From assembly GCF_000006405.1 (NCBI RefSeq), contig NW_003207677.1, positions 781,319 to 845,318 on the forward strand: 64,000 bases of DNA, in the 5' to 3' direction. The notes under the pieces are model-generated. The model was not told the origin of the DNA and did not search any database. It saw only the letters and a list, made by a program, of their open reading frames with translations. This document shows, piece after piece, positions 33,766-46,729 of the stretch (the first letter of the stretch is position 1; the number at the start of each line of letters is the position of its first letter). Source of the stretch: Perkinsus marinus ATCC 50983 (lineage: Eukaryota > Perkinsozoa > Perkinsida > Perkinsidae). Both the position numbers and the translations under genes were made by a program.

Positions 33766-33840
33766 ATGAGGTTCACCATAGTAGCTTACGCTTGTTTAGC
33801 AATCTGGCTTGGGTCTGGCACCATTCCGACTATTCAATAA
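33766..33840 (+). CDS. Possible signal-peptide exon
   Basis: ATG 33766 encodes MRFTIVAYACLAIWLGSGTI then PTIQ and a stop. It looks like a secretory signal, perhaps a first exon. No downstream exon could be linked. Confidence 0.2.
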   Translation: MRFTIVAYACLAIWLGSGTIPTIQ

Positions 33841-34244
33841 ACTCACAATCAGCTTTCCCGACAAGCGCGAGGTCAATCGGGTATTGCGTGTCGCAGGGTA
33901 GAAAACACACGTTCGAGCACGTTTGGGTCGAATAAGCAGCACAATGTATTCCGAACATCTCGGTAGAACGAAAAGTACGATGAACTCTTCCCTACTTCTT
34001 TAAGAAAATCACCGCCTTCTGAGAGACTTCCAGAGCCGGCTTCCTTATTAGTTAGGCTCCTAGGTCTCTCAGATACTGGTAGTACTACACATTGCGCGGG
34101 ACTTTGTTCGCCCGCACAAACTGTGCTGAGATGATGTTACACGCAATTCGTAACAGAAATGTTCATTCCGTTTCGGTAAAAGATCATTGGCGTGCCGAGT
34201 CGATCCATCGACAGGCTCTTTCAGGCTATAGTATCGAATATACA

Positions 34245-34507
34245 ATGAAAGCTTTCTCAACTTCTATCTTATTCGCACTACTCGCACTATTCTTCCTTAC
34301 AGGATGCAGCAAGAATAGTAAGTGTATTGAAATCTGACTTGCGCATTTATCTCATCTTTGTCAGAGAAGACAACCGTCAAGCCGACGTCTCTCCATTCTA
34401 CGACTCACCACCCTACGACCAAACCAGCGACGACTACCAAGCCAGCGACGACTACCAAACCAGCGACGACTACTAAACCAGCGACGACTAAGAAGTCCCT
34501 GAAGTGA
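34245..34507 (+). CDS. Small secreted Thr/Lys/Pro-repeat protein
   Basis: Two exons, 34245-34317 and 34365-34507, are joined by a 47-nt intron. The N-terminus MKAFSTSILFALLALFFLTG with CSKN is a strong signal peptide; the TGCS motif even resembles a lipobox, which in a eukaryote is probably chance. The mature part is short and repetitive: four KPATT(T) units followed by KKSLK and the stop. Such Thr-rich tracts are typical O-glycosylation substrates, so a surface or wall mucin-like role is a reasonable inference. Confidence 0.65.
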
Positions 34508-35773
34508 GCGTCGTTCCCCAGCGGCTCGCCGGTCGGCGGTCCACGGGCTTATATTCTGTTATCTTTTCTGTTCAACGAATCGCTTAGTCGAATTTTTGAG
34601 CATTCCCAGTGCAACTCTTTGTACAGAGTTGCCCGATTCTTTCATTACGGAACGGCCTCCACAGTACTCCAATAGTACGACTATACCTCAAATCGTATAA
34701 ATAACTTTATGAGTCCGATGCAAATTTTGTTATCGAGTTGAGTCAATAAAGTATTCTGTGAGATGGAGGACTGAGCCGCTCTTGAACAAAAAGCCATGAT
34801 GTGAGACTATTGCCTGCGGGTTCGACTATTTTTCGTCAAATTTCTATTGAAATGCCTTAAAATGCATCCTTTGCCGACTACAACGTTATACTCATGAAGT
34901 GCACGAAGGCTGTGCGGCGGCGAGCGTCGGTATCTACTTCATACGCGCCAATTTTTTTCTCAGCGCGCCACTTTTTTCCCCTTAAGCCACTAATCTCTAC
35001 TCCACGCCACTGATTTTTCCTCACGCAGCACAAATCTTTCTTTCCCTGGCACAAACCCCGCGTGTCCAAGATTTGTAGGGCCACTACCTCGCGTTCCTGG
35101 TTCACATGAGTAACGTCTTAAACCTCCTTAACAGTTCGGGTTTTGGGTGGGTTTTCGGGTTTCCTTTTCTCCGCTTTCACCTGTAATTCCTTCTTTCTTT
35201 GGGGAGCCTGTAGTTTGGATTGCACTTGCATTACAACCATAACCCGGATAACAGCCCGAGCTCTGACTGAGTCCAAAATCGGAGAGGAACGGATTACCAG
35301 AGTCCTATTCGACCTGGCACGAGTCAGTCAGAACTCCGGATAGTCTGCAGATTGGACCGACGTGCAGCGGAACGAGAATTGGCAGTGAAGGTATCCGAGC
35401 GGTTATGATTGGTAGCTTTGGTCCTAGTTAGTTGGTAATCGGCCCCGGATACAGAGTCCAACATCGAAGAAATTGCAACTTCAGATTTTCACTTGTGGCT
35501 CAATAAGAGGAGCTGTCTGAGTAATTTGGTCGCGCGATTAGAAATTTGTGGCGCGCGAAGTAACCGCCGCGAGCGTCACCGTGACGCCGTCGAGAGAAGT
35601 TAGAGTACCGCAGTAGAGATGAGCCCACTAGTTGCACAACGCGATTGGATCGCATCTGAGGAAACATGCTCTACCATCGTTAATTGTATCCAGCATGGAA
35701 GTGAGTTGTAATGAGCAAGTTGGTAATTTACAGTTGGACCACTACACATAAAAAATTACACAATAATCATAAG
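34508..35773. other. Intergenic stretch, mostly nothing recognised
   Basis: Between the secreted-protein gene and tRNA-Asp. A degenerate run at about 34,940-35,040 repeats a 'gcgccactttttcc'-like pattern. A plus-strand frame at 35,143-35,343 begins with a hydrophobic, Cys/Phe-rich segment but is unsupported. Confidence 0.35.
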
Positions 35774-35845
35774 TCCGCGGTAGTATAGTGGTGAGTATTC
35801 CTGCCTGTCACGCAGGAGACCCGGGTTCAATTCCCGGCCGCGGAA
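35774..35845 (+). tRNA. tRNA-Asp (GTC anticodon)
   Basis: A perfect 7-bp acceptor stem (TCCGCGG/CCGCGGA) and D-arm with GTGG are present. The anticodon stem CCTGC/GCAGG encloses CTGTCAC (anticodon GTC). The T-arm is CCGGG/CCCGG enclosing TTCAATT. There is no intron. A TTTT run follows closely and could terminate Pol III. Confidence 0.95.
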
Positions 35846-35943
35846 TTTTCTCTGCATTTTCACGTGCTGCGATATAATGAAACTACATGCTACATATCAG
35901 ACAGATATACGGTTCAACTCTAGAAACGTCCTAATAGTGTCAA

Positions 35944-38900
35944 CTACGATGATGTAGCACCCTTTGCGGCAAGAATGTCATGAATGTTCTCGAGGAGAGT
36001 CCGTAGACTTTGAGAAGAAGCGTCAGACTTTTTCAAGGCACCGCGTACTCGACCGAGAAGCATAAGGCGTTCGGAGAGCAATCTGAATGAAACACTCGGG
36101 CAATTTCGAGACGCCTTTGAGGAGAACATTGCATGTCATGCTGACCTCGTCCAAGCACAGACCCCCAAATGCATCTCGAGGAATCCTCACCGCTGTCTAT
36201 GCCTTTCATTAACCTTCGCCTCCTCAGTCTCCTTCTTACGTCTTGCCAACTCAGCGGCGGCCATTCCCATTGGCGTCTTAGGCGTACGGGGTGGAATAGG
36301 TCCTTTACGAGGTGTTCGCCCAGGAGTGTGTGAGTTACATGCCGCTGGAGATGGGACTCCTTGCCCAGTTGATGACCGGCGTGTACTCATTAAGAGCTGA
36401 GCCTCAAAATTCTGCCTGAAAACTATCGACATAGACTAATCCGAATAGGACAGCAGCACCTCTCATTCCTCAGGCGTTTGTTTTCTTCATATAAACTGTT
36501 GATTTCACGTCTCAGATGCTGAACGTAATGGACCCTCTTGCTCTGTGGGAGCTGCCTCCCTCCCGAATCCGCCGCGGTGATAACCTTCATCTCAAAGTGC
36601 TCCATCATCTTGTGGCACCGGCCAACCTCACAAGCACGCCCATAATCCCACCATAGCATTCCGCCCTACCTCCTCAGTAGCACTCTCAAGATCAGCACGA
36701 GTGGAAGACAGATCCCCTAGGGCCTCTTGCAGTGTCCTGTTCATCTCTTCAATTTCTCCCTCAAGCGTTTGACGCTGCTCAGCACACAGACCGGTTGTTC
36801 GGAGTAACTACCAGCGAGTACATCCCTCCCACCGATGTGGTTACACACCGTGTCACCTCTATCTCAGCCTCAAGCTCAGCAATCTTCCCCATCGCCTTTT
36901 CCAATTCTCCGTCCAAGTCCACCTTCACTTTGTTGTATTCCTTCATACAAATCTCAAGTCTCGACACTTCTTCGATTAACATCAGCTCTCTCTGAAGCAA
37001 TCAATTCGGACCTCCCCTCCCCCCTCAACACAGACCTCTCGAGTATCACTCACAAGCCCCTCCACCTCCTCCTTTTCACGCCGCATACCCTCCACCGCGA
37101 CCACCAGCTCAGCAGCTTCCTCCTTCACCCGGGCCGCCTCACATTCGGCTAATCGGAGTAGTTCCGCACTAGATGCAGCCTCTCGAGCGCTCTCCTTCTC
37201 AGCAGCTCTCAACACACCAACAACACACGCCTGAGCTCCCGAATACCACACTGGTGAACGCTAAGTACTACTAACCCTGGCCACAACCACAGCTGCCTCC
37301 TGCTGACACTGCAGAGTCTCGTAATAGGACACTTTGAACTGTAAATCAAGCATGTTAGTCTCAGCGTTAACCAATGAGTCCCCAGCGGTGGCGAGATCTT
37401 CCGAGAGCTCCGCCGCTCGACTCTTCCACTCCTTCAGCGAAACCCCCATGGAGTTCAGCTCCAACTCTCTGGCGGAAACTTGTGATTGTGAATGCTCGCT
37501 TCTGAGAGTATGCAAGTATGATGCACTTCGAAAAATACAAAACTAAACACCTACTGTAGTCTCCACTTGTCGCACTGTTCGGCCATAGCAGCCAAAGTCT
37601 GATCCTGCATAGTGAGGCGAATCTCCAACATACGTATCTTCTCCGTCGCCTCCTGCTGAGCAACGCCCGTCTTTGCTGCCTCCCGGGCTGCGGTGGACTC
37701 CGTATCGAGCACCGTTGAGCGGAGCGATGCAAGCTAACAAGCATTTTTTTGAAAATGTATTGCTAATTTCTTCAGCCGAGTTTAGAAGTCTGCAAAACTA
37801 CATCATGGAAACTCCTACACGACCTGTAGTATAAAAGTGTACAGAATCCCAATAGGAACTTCACCGTGAATATTCCATCATCACGTTTAAGTGACCACCA
37901 TATACGTATACTCGATTAGCGACCAACCTCAGCAAGCAACCTCAGCTTCTCCCTCTGCCACTCCCTAGTAGATTCCCTCAGCATACTCTCCGCTACTGCC
38001 GCCCTCCCCGAGGAAATCACAGTCTACTAGGATGCCCTTTTCAGACGAAATGAGCTCAACTCACTTCTCTAGTTTTGGTATTCACTTCTCCCTTCATTTC
38101 CTCAATTCTCTCTCTTTCCTCGGCCAACTCCATTTCCACCCTCTCCAACTTCACTTCAACTGAATCTCTCCCCTCCTCACTCGCCCGAAGCTGCCCGATC
38201 GTCTTCATGAGCTGTGCCGTGATATCGGTTACCTCACAAAAACACATCCCCCCCAAGATCTCAAGTTGACTCACCTCTCCCTTCAATTCAGCGATGATAT
38301 TATTATTATAATGCCCAACCGCCGCATCCAGCAGTGGAGCGGAGACTCTCCTCAGCCGCCTCCTCCTCTTCACACTACTACTAACCCCAACCCCAGGAGT
38401 CCTAGGGGAATCCTGACGCCAGGAGCAGCTANNNNNNNNNNNNNNNNNNNNNNNNNNNNNNNNNNNNNNNNNNNNNNNNNNNNNNNNNNNNNNNNNNNNN
38501 NNNNNNNNNNNNNNNNNNNNNNNNNNNNNNNTCCACCAACTCCAACTTAAGTGATGACACCTCTCCCAACTGATTTGAATCTTTCTTCCTGGGCACGATT
38601 AGTATCTTTCCACTACCTCTTCATCTCAGCCCCCTTCAATTTCTCATACCGCTCCTCTACTGCTACCCTTCTTTTCTCCTCTAACTCCACTTGTCGCCTC
38701 AGTCCCGACAATTCCGCATACACCTTGAAGGAAAATGCATACCATACACTTCTACGCACAGTGCAACCCCAACCGTCAAGACGACATGGATTTCTATAAA
38801 CAAAATTATTATTTTTACCTTGCAAAATACCATTTCCAACTTACCAAGTAATATTTCTCAGATTTTCTGCCGTTTTGAAAAATAAAAAAAGTATTTCTAC

Positions 38901-41416
38901 TCATCTTCATTTCTCATGTGTGAAGATTTTAATAGATTTTGGGAATTCCTGAAAATGGCACTTCTCAAAATTCTCCAAAAATTATCACCTCGCACCACTT
39001 TCCGAATAGTACTATATTCACCTTCCACTCTCATTCGAGACGCGAATACCACAACTTACTCAATTCGCTTTCCTAGTGTATAAACTCTGACGGAAAAAAC
39101 TGAATTATTCATCTCCTATTCCTCCCAACTGCACCACCACTCCCGTAGGAGCTCACAAAAACCACCAAAAAATTTTTCTTGAAATCATCCATCTCTCTTC
39201 ATAAGGTTTGGGCTCACCTTCTCCAGTTCAATTTTAATCTCTTCCACCTCACCCTTCGCCGTCTTCACTTCCTCCTCGTTAACTCTAAAGCGACCCTCCC
39301 TCTCCTCCAGCTCTCCTTCCATGGCTCCAATACGCTCAAGCAGCTGCTTCGTTCGCCTATTGCAAACACTATCGATCAAATTCCTTCCAATAGGCTTACT
39401 CCGCTTCTTGCGATTTCACCACGTTGATCTCCTTTTTCTTTTCCTCCTCAACTGTTCTTAATTTCTCCTCTAAAATTTGCATATTCTTCCGCAGCTGAGA
39501 GAAAAAACTCAACTATAGTGAGTATTTCTCACGCACTACTCACCAAGCGGTTGGCCTCCGTCTGCTCCTTCCCTTCTTGCGTCAAGCTTTCAATGACAAT
39601 CTCCATCGCGACGACTCGCTCACGTTGCCTAGTTCAACACCCCCTCCCTCCCCAGCTAATCACACAAGTTTATCACTTTTCAATTTCCTCCTTGCGCCCT
39701 TCCTCGTGAGCTACCGCCTCCTCCAACTTCCCACACTTCGCAGTGAGCGCAGCGATCCTCTCTGTAGAGGCGTGCCGTAGGTCAGCGAGCTTCAAAGAAA
39801 GATAACCACCAACAGCAACTACCTACTCCTACCGCTTGCAATTGCTGAGATCGCTCTCGAGCCGCGACTCGCTTTACATTTGCTATCTAAAAACGATCAG
39901 TACATATACGGCTACTGGGTAGTGAGAATATTCACTCGAGTAAAGACATCCTAGTGGAGTTTCACCACCCTAGTGATATGAAAAACATATTTCACGACTA
40001 CTGCATAGCGCGAGTATCGGGTTTTTTGCACAGAGTATCACTCCACTTCACGAAAAACGGGTCGTGAAACTCCAATACACACACGAAAAATTCGAGAGAC
40101 TAAGCGCGCGGGCGTCCCGTACCACAGGTGAGAATTTTCGTAAACTGCCGTTTACGAGGAAAAAAACTAACTTGAAACTCCCATTTTCGAAGAAGTTACG
40201 GTTGCACACATATTCCTCCTCTCTAGACGACTAGTACTGTACATGTTCCGAAGCCCAAAAACTATTAACAAAATTATCGAATCACTACTCAGTGATGGTT
40301 TTTAATTTGATATTAATAACCTCTCATTCGAAATCACTCTGGTGAAAGTGTGAAAAACTCCCCCACTTCCTCAGCTCCTGAGCTCAGGAGTTTGTTCACC
40401 GTTCCAACCACAGCTCTGGGTAGGAGTATGAAAAAAAACCAAGACTAATTTCCCAATATTGAAGTCTCTGTTTGGCGACCTGTACATTTCTCCATATGCT
40501 GGAGCAACCTTTATGGAAACCCCGAAAAACTATCGAGGACATTCCCATGTTCAGCCCGATACTTTACAGAGAGAATAACTACTCAAACAACGAAAAGTGA
40601 CGATTGTTATACTGTAATTTCATACCACACTTCCTTGAAATTCCCCACCTCCTTGCGAGCATTCTCCTGCGTCTCCTCCTTCCCTTCAGCTTGCTTCCGA
40701 ACCTCCCCCAGTTCTGTTACTACCACAGATAATCGACGAACCAACCTATCGATTTTCTTATCCCTGAAAACTACATATTACCCAATACAGCTATACCAAA
40801 AATTCCTCACTTTTCATCACTTGAAATTTTTTTCCCTTTGGATTCTCTCAGTTGAGTCTTCAACTGCCTTACCAACGACTCCGCCCGTTGCCTCCCTTCC
40901 CTCTCACCCACCAACTCCTTCCGAAGGTCTATGCACTCGTTGCTTTGGGCCTACATCACCATTATGTACTTCACATATACAAATAACCCCACTTTCGAAT
41001 TCTCCTTATCAATTTCAGCCTCGCTCACTCTCCTCCTCCTCCCTCGTTTGCCACTATTGTTATCTCCCCGAAGGGAGCTCACGGAGGTACACCCCGAAAT
41101 CGCAATACTGTCCACAGACATGCAACAGCTCGCATCGTCATCGTCATCTGGCAAACCCCTACTCCTCATTGGGACGTAAGCCGCGGGTGAGGCGAGCTGA
41201 AATGGCCTTCTGAAAAAACAGCTATAATGCTTACCATCGATTCCCCATCTATTGAGAGGAGACAGATGATCTCCTGGCTCGACTCGATCGGCTGAGCCTC
41301 TTGAAACTGCTGATCGGTGGTGGAGGATGGGGTAGTCTAGTGAGGAGAGGTGAGGAGAGCTCCTCTAGAGCGGGAGGAGACCTCTCGAGTGAGTGCGAGT
41401 CCATGATCGAGTCCAT
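35944..41416 (-). CDS. Large coiled-coil protein
   Basis: The likely start is ATG 41416 (MDSIMDSHSLERSPPALEEL), a Ser/Pro-rich head. Many short exons then encode heptad-rich helices: KQLLERIGAMEGELEEREGR, EEVKTAKGEVEEIKIELEKV, LRRQVELEEKRRVAVEERYE, SVEVKLERVEMELAEERERI, GELEKAMGKIAELEAEIEVT and REINSLYEENKRLRNE. The C-terminal region is Pro/Arg-rich (PRKGPIPPRTPKTPMG) and ends NIHDILAAKGATSS at 35944. No motor or ATPase motif is visible, so this is a structural coiled-coil protein, perhaps cytoskeletal or centrosomal. A 100-N gap interrupts it at 38,432-38,531, and one intron holds a MITE-like copy. Exon joins are approximate. Confidence 0.55.
38432..38531. other. Assembly gap (100 N)
   Basis: A run of exactly 100 N within the coiled-coil gene; an unknown amount of coding sequence may be missing. 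Confidence 0.95.
39955..40075. mobile_element. MITE-like element, copy 2 (intron of coiled-coil gene)
   Basis: 121 bp with an exact 11-bp terminal inverted repeat, TGGAGTTTCAC / GTGAAACTCCA. The interior is shared with the copies at 23,154 and 41,527. It contains no coding sequence. Confidence 0.8.
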
Positions 41417-41526
41417 GATGGAGGCGAAACAATGACGACTTAACCACAATAGCAAAAATACTGGCCTTAGAAAGTTGATAAGAAATTTCGTTTTAGTGGT
41501 GGTGAAGTGAAACCCAGAAAACACAC

Positions 41527-41640
41527 CGGAGCTCCACCCTAGTTATATGAAAAACACTAACTACTGCATATCACCGCAAATATCGCGTTTTCCACAGAGT
41601 ATTACGACGCCACTTCACGTAAAACGGGTGATAACGTCTC
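41527..41640. mobile_element. MITE-like element, copy 3 (divergent promoter region)
   Basis: A diverged copy whose termini are eroded (CGGAGCTCCACC at the left), but the interior blocks (ATATGAAAAACA, CTACTGCATATCACCGC, CAGAGTATTAC, CCACTTCACGTAAAACGG) match copies 1 and 2. It lies between the start codons of the coiled-coil gene (minus) and SF1 (plus). Confidence 0.65.
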
Positions 41641-41980
41641 GAAATTTCGACCCTTAAGAGTTACATTTGACAAAATATATGTTTCGGAACTCTATTGATT
41701 TTTCTTGAGAAACTGCGCAGTTTCGACCGTGTGTTCGCGTGCTAGTGTGGATAATATTCAACTGCAAGTCGAGCTTCAGCTGCTCTCACGCCACGATGAG
41801 ATGCTGAGGCCCGTGTTGACCATGAAAACCACTTCGAAAATCTACATTCTAGTTGAAAAGGTGCGCAGTATACGAGCGTTTTAACGCGGGTAAAATCGCT
41901 CTAACCGGATGAAATCGCTCACTTATAATCGTCGTGACTTTCCTCTGCGTTCTATCGGCAATCGGCAGTTTTATGCGGTG

Positions 41981-44900
41981 ATGGCTTCCTCATTGGTAGA
42001 AGCCCCATCCTCTTCCGTAGAGAGAGTAAATAATAAAATAGCCTCACCCCCTCCTCTTGATGATGATGACGATGACGATGAATTTTCCCGATTACTAAAC
42101 GCCCATAAGAAGGCCCGTGGTGACCCCGGGGGAGCTCCTCGACTGAACCAAGTACTACTAGAACCGTTAATGTTAATCACTCACTGAGGTCGTCTTAGAG
42201 CTCAACAGTTGGAGGTATCAGTTCGAGGGCTATGGGGAAACGGCAGAGGGTAGCCGACTACGGCGATATCGATGGTGTGGGGTCTCGGAGGTAAAGTCCT
42301 TTTCTTGTTAGACTCTCTAGTGGGGCCTTTACAGATACACTAGTGAGAACCCTAGATATCGAGGGGGAAGGGCTGGACCACAAGCTCAGAGGGGACCAGC
42401 GACCATGGGTAGTGATGGTGGTGTGTGCTAATGGCTGATGTCGTGGTAGGTCTGCTACCTCCTCGACCGCTCAGATTTCCCTTCCCGCCCTACTGTGGTC
42501 CTCTAGCCAAACTAGTAGTACCACACTTCCTTTACTTCCTCTTCACTACTGGGTGGTTTAGGTGTCCAGCGGTCCGCCTCCGCCCCTGCCGGCCGATGAG
42601 AGGTCCCTCATGATGAAGGAGTTGGTGACCAGAATACGCTCCCTAACTGCAGAGAACGAACGCCTAACACGGATAGTACTATTGCTACTCATCAATGCCC
42701 GATCGATACGAGCTCACACAGATGTCTGATCAACAACGACTTCTTCAAGATTTCGGCTGCCCTCCGCCTCTACTTGAGCCGCCCGTAGGTCATCGATCTC
42801 GAAATGGTAAGGAGGAAGTGGAAGACCCCACAGAGGCGGCTACCAGAAGTCCTCGGCCGGCTAAGTCAGCAGTGCTCCCACCGTGGAGATCGTCATCGAA
42901 GAAAGCGTCTACTTCGACGCCCACCGGGTCGCACCCCCCTATGGACGAGGACCTTCCGATGGCTCCAGCCAAGGAGGGCTCTACTGGGCGTAGTAGTTCA
43001 TCGTGAGATCCCCTAGCGGCGTGGTATACACTTGCTTTCATAGGAATCCTCGTACTAGTATAATATTTTCTACTACCATCGACGTTGTGGTAGCTGAGCT
43101 CCTGAGGATCTTGTCCGTTCGTATCGTCTTTAGTATTGCTGTTGTACTCTCCATATGCTACCTCGGCCCACTGCTGGTGGTTCCTCGGCGATAGTACCGG
43201 TGGGTGATGAAGTGCGGGGATTGGATCTATGGGAGCCCTCGGGATGGTCGGGCGGCCAGCTTGTAGTGGTTGGTGATGATACTAGGGGCCGTGGACAGGT
43301 AATATTGGTGGAATGGATATTGTGGTGGGTGATCGTTCGAAAGGTCGTGAGTTCGATTCAGCGATGGGTATTTTTTAATGTCATACTGCTCTTAGATGGC
43401 CGTCTATGGTTCTATAGGCCCAGCGGCCGCTGGTAGGGGCAGGGCTGGACAAAAAAGGCGTCGTTTCCATCTAGGGCCCAGAGAGGAAGTAGTTCAGTTG
43501 ATACCACTCCACGATGAACACGTGCTGGACCCCAGATACCCTACCGCCCACTACCACTAGTGGACGTTCCTGTTGGCCTCACGATTTCCGAAGTCGATCA
43601 GCTCATGCGGGAGCTCAGGTTGGAGGACCTACGAGTGAAAGTGGCCAATAAGGAGTTGGAGCTGGCTGATGAGGATGTGATAATGATAAGGAGTTTTATG
43701 CAACTATCACGACTGCATTTAGCTGCGCGCACCCTCCCCACCACCCGTGTACAACAGTCTAGGGCAGAAGATCAACACACGAGAGCTGCGAGTTAAACAC
43801 CGAATGCACGACGAACTCAATAGACTTTGTCACTCCATGATGAAGACTGTGAGGAGTCTCGAGAGGCTGCCACTATGATCACATCACATCACAGGTGCCC
43901 AACTACGTCCCTCCTCCAGAGTATCGGCAACCTAAGTACATCCAGAAGGTGTTGGTTCCGGTGAAAAGGTAGTGGCAGTAGGGTTTGACCAGATGGTGTT
44001 TGGTCATTCGTACTAGTAGTAGGTACCCGAATGAGAACTTCATGGGAGTTCTTATTGGCCCTAGAGGGTGCAATCACCGTTTGTTGAAGGAGATCCTCGA
44101 TTGTGATATCACCCTGAGGGGTAGAGGTAAGGGGTAGTTGGGGTCAGGGAGGGTTGGATGAGTACGTGTATGCAGGGACGGGGAAGAACTCGGATTTCTT
44201 CGGCCAGCAGCAGCAGTCCTCAGCATCTGGTGACAGATCATCGTCAACTTCCTGGCTGGCTGAGGAGGATGCTAATCTTCCTCTACACGTGCATATTAGG
44301 TGGGAATCGATAACACAGTGTTGTCGGTTTACATTCCATGGGCTTCCAGTGGCCGTAGGGGTTTTAAATAGAGAGCGATTCATAGGCATCTAGGGAGAGC
44401 TGAAGGGCCGGGAGAATGAGGCAGTCTAGTCGTAGCCTGGCGGGCCGGTGGAAGTGCGAGCTCAAATAGCTTTGGTTAATTGATGTCTACTCCTTCCCTT
44501 CTACTCCTACTCCCACTACTGCCAACCCCACGGGCATCCCTCGCGTGCCGTCACCCCACGTAGATGATATTGTCTGTTGTTTTCAGTGGTAGTGATGAGG
44601 AGCGAGTTCAGGAGGCGGTGGAGTTCATCAAACAATGCCTCACTCCTGGCAGTAGAGAGTAGTCGTTAATCCCATACCACTCCATGAGAACATCCTCCAC
44701 AATGTCAGATATGAAGTCCTCCAGTCCCGCGGCAGAGACGCCTTAGCGGTTATAAACGGTACGGTGGGCATCGGGTCCAATTTCCATCAACGTCAACTGC
44801 GTGTTCTGGAGGCCGACGGTCTGGACGAAATTGAACGGTGGAGATCACTAGCGCGGTAAGGCTAAGGAGGAGGGGGAGGGGGAGAGATGATGGTGTTCGT

Positions 44901-45880
44901 TGTCGTAGGCATGTGCGATGTGAGATATGTGGGGATAGGGGGCACCCTACTGTGGACTGCCCTCAAAATAGGATGCCTAGTCATGATGAACTCATGCAGG
45001 ACTGGAGACTTGACAAGGAGTAAGAAGCTCTTCTTGTTGTTATTGTTGTTGTTATTGTTATTGTTATTGTTGTTGTCATTGCTGTTAATGTTATTGTTAA
45101 TGTCGTTGTTGTTATTGTTGTTATTGTTGTTATTGTTATTGTTATTGTTATTGTTGTTATTGTCATTGTTGTTATTGTTGTTATTGTTATTGTTGTTATT
45201 GTTGTTGTTGTCATTGTTGTTATTGTTGTTATCAGATACAACGACCTTATGGCTAGTGTAGTCCCGGAGGCGTCCCCATCTACCGATGATGACGGTCGTT
45301 TTCGGCCATTCAAGCGGCAGCATACAGAGTCCCTGGAGGGGGAGGGGGAGAGACCACTACCCCCACCAGAGTTGCCACCATTACCCCTACCCCCACCACT
45401 GAATAGAGTGCCGACTCCTTTGCCGCTCAGAGGGAGTAGTTCACCGGAAAGCCCAGATTACAGTGAAGTGGCTTCGGAAGATCAACAATCACGGGCAACA
45501 CCAATCGTACCACGACGTGAGCTCCACCCTAGTCATCATCATGATGACGGTTAGCATTGTTATTGTGTTCAGCACTGGTGGGTAGAAGGCAGCGAAGACC
45601 GATGGCTCCTCATCCCCTACGTACGATCCCTGTGGTGGAAGCACCTCCCTATTACGAAGCGGGGGGTTACCCGACGATGGAGGGGATGAACTGTAGGTTG
45701 GAAGGAAATCCTGAGAAGTTGATGATCTCGTTTCGGTCAGATTCGCCCCAACCACATGGTTACGGCTCAGGGCCTCCACCACCATATTATCCCCGACCAT
45801 ATGGCGGCGGGCCTTCCCCGTCCCCTCCTCCTCCTCAGCCTCCTTATAGTGGTTATTACAGACAAGACGGCTACTATTAG
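41981..45880 (+). CDS. SF1: Splicing factor SF1 / branchpoint-binding protein
   Basis: ATG 41981 opens MASSLVEAPSSSVERVNNKI with an Asp run. Key blocks in order: LTISEVDQLMRELRLEDLRV, then PSPPPVYNSLGQKINTRELR followed by VKHRMHDELNRL (the SF1 helix-hairpin), VPNYVPPPEYRQPKYIQ, and the KH-QUA2 domain (YPNENFMGVLIGPRGCNHRL then DCDITLRGRG). ANLPLHVHI and DEERVQEAVEFIKQCLTPGS follow. The zinc knuckle is CEICGDRGHPTVDCPQ, followed by DKEYNDLMASV across a 216-nt intron. A Pro-rich tail (PYYPRPYGGGPSPSPPPPQP) ends at TAG 45880. SF1 recognises the intron branch site in the nucleus. The order matches the canonical family; exon borders in the 42.2-43.5 kb part are uncertain. Confidence 0.88.
43300..43396 (+). 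other. SF1 intron with weak tRNA 3'-half resemblance
   Basis: A GT-AG intron of about 97 nt containing AGGTCGTGAGTTCGATTCA, an acceptor-like GATGGGTA and TTTTTT. The T-arm stem is imperfect, so this is a weaker relative of the introns at 3,095 and 4,237. Confidence 0.35.
45020..45235. repeat. (TTGTTA)-type microsatellite filling an SF1 intron
   Basis: The 216-nt intron, GTAAG to CAG, is almost wholly TTGTTA/TTATTG repeat. Long poly-Leu and poly-Asn frames here are artefacts of the repeat. Splicing it out joins DKE to YNDL, as expected for SF1. Confidence 0.88.
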
Positions 45881-46729
45881 TTTTATTCATATTCACTATT
45901 GTATTATCACTATTGTCCATTAGTACTATTCCTACCTATTGCCACTCCTTGTTGTGTTGGAAAGTTAGAACAACTACGGAGTGAAACATTCCTGAGTGAA
46001 TGCAATTGGAAACTGATTGTAACTGATATCATTGAGCTCCGCCCTCCCCATCCTTTCGATAGCCGTGCCGCGCGGTCCGTGCGGTTAAGTGAAGATAATC
46101 TTATTGCTTTGGCCACAATCACATTCCCTCCGAGTGTGATCAAATTCCTGGTTCTACCAATGTGGGCAGAATGCGCATGGTCAACTACGCGTATTGTTCA
46201 TCACACCAAGGCAATTTTCAGGGAAGTTTCCGTTGGTGAGATCTTATTTGTTGTGTTTTTTGGTATGCTACGTTGAGTCACTGTTTTCGCCATAACAAGT
46301 ACTGACTGCTCGTCCTCCATATCTCCGCGACTGTATCAACGCAACAACGACAACTATTCAGGTGGAAGGAACATAACTAATCACAACAGGGAAACTGATA
46401 GTAGATAGTTTTTCGATAAGTTCGCTAATAGTATACACCTTGCCGCTATAAAGTTACCATCATCGCTGTCCATCGCACTCCTCGAACAACTCCGACCACC
46501 CCCTCACTGCAATGAACTCAACCTAGGCCGATTGAAGGAGTAGAAGCATCAGTAACAACAGCAGTTCATATCGTCACTGGTGGCTTCCCCACAACGGGGG
46601 AACTTCCATCACTTCTTAGATGATTGCCTACCGCCGTAGACCTTCAAATAGGTTAGGAAGAGTTCTTCCAAACCGTGGTCACGGCAACTACAGCGAAAAC
46701 GATTCCCAACACCAGTAGAAGGGAAGCCA
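45881..46729. other. Convergent intergenic stretch
   Basis: Lies between the 3' ends of SF1 (plus) and the RWD-like gene (minus). Short frames only; I see no supported feature. Confidence 0.35.

Noticed and set aside
44862-45323. Long poly-Leu and poly-Asn frames on both strands
   Set aside because: They are translations of the TTGTTA microsatellite, which lies in an SF1 intron with a good GT-AG frame-preserving junction.
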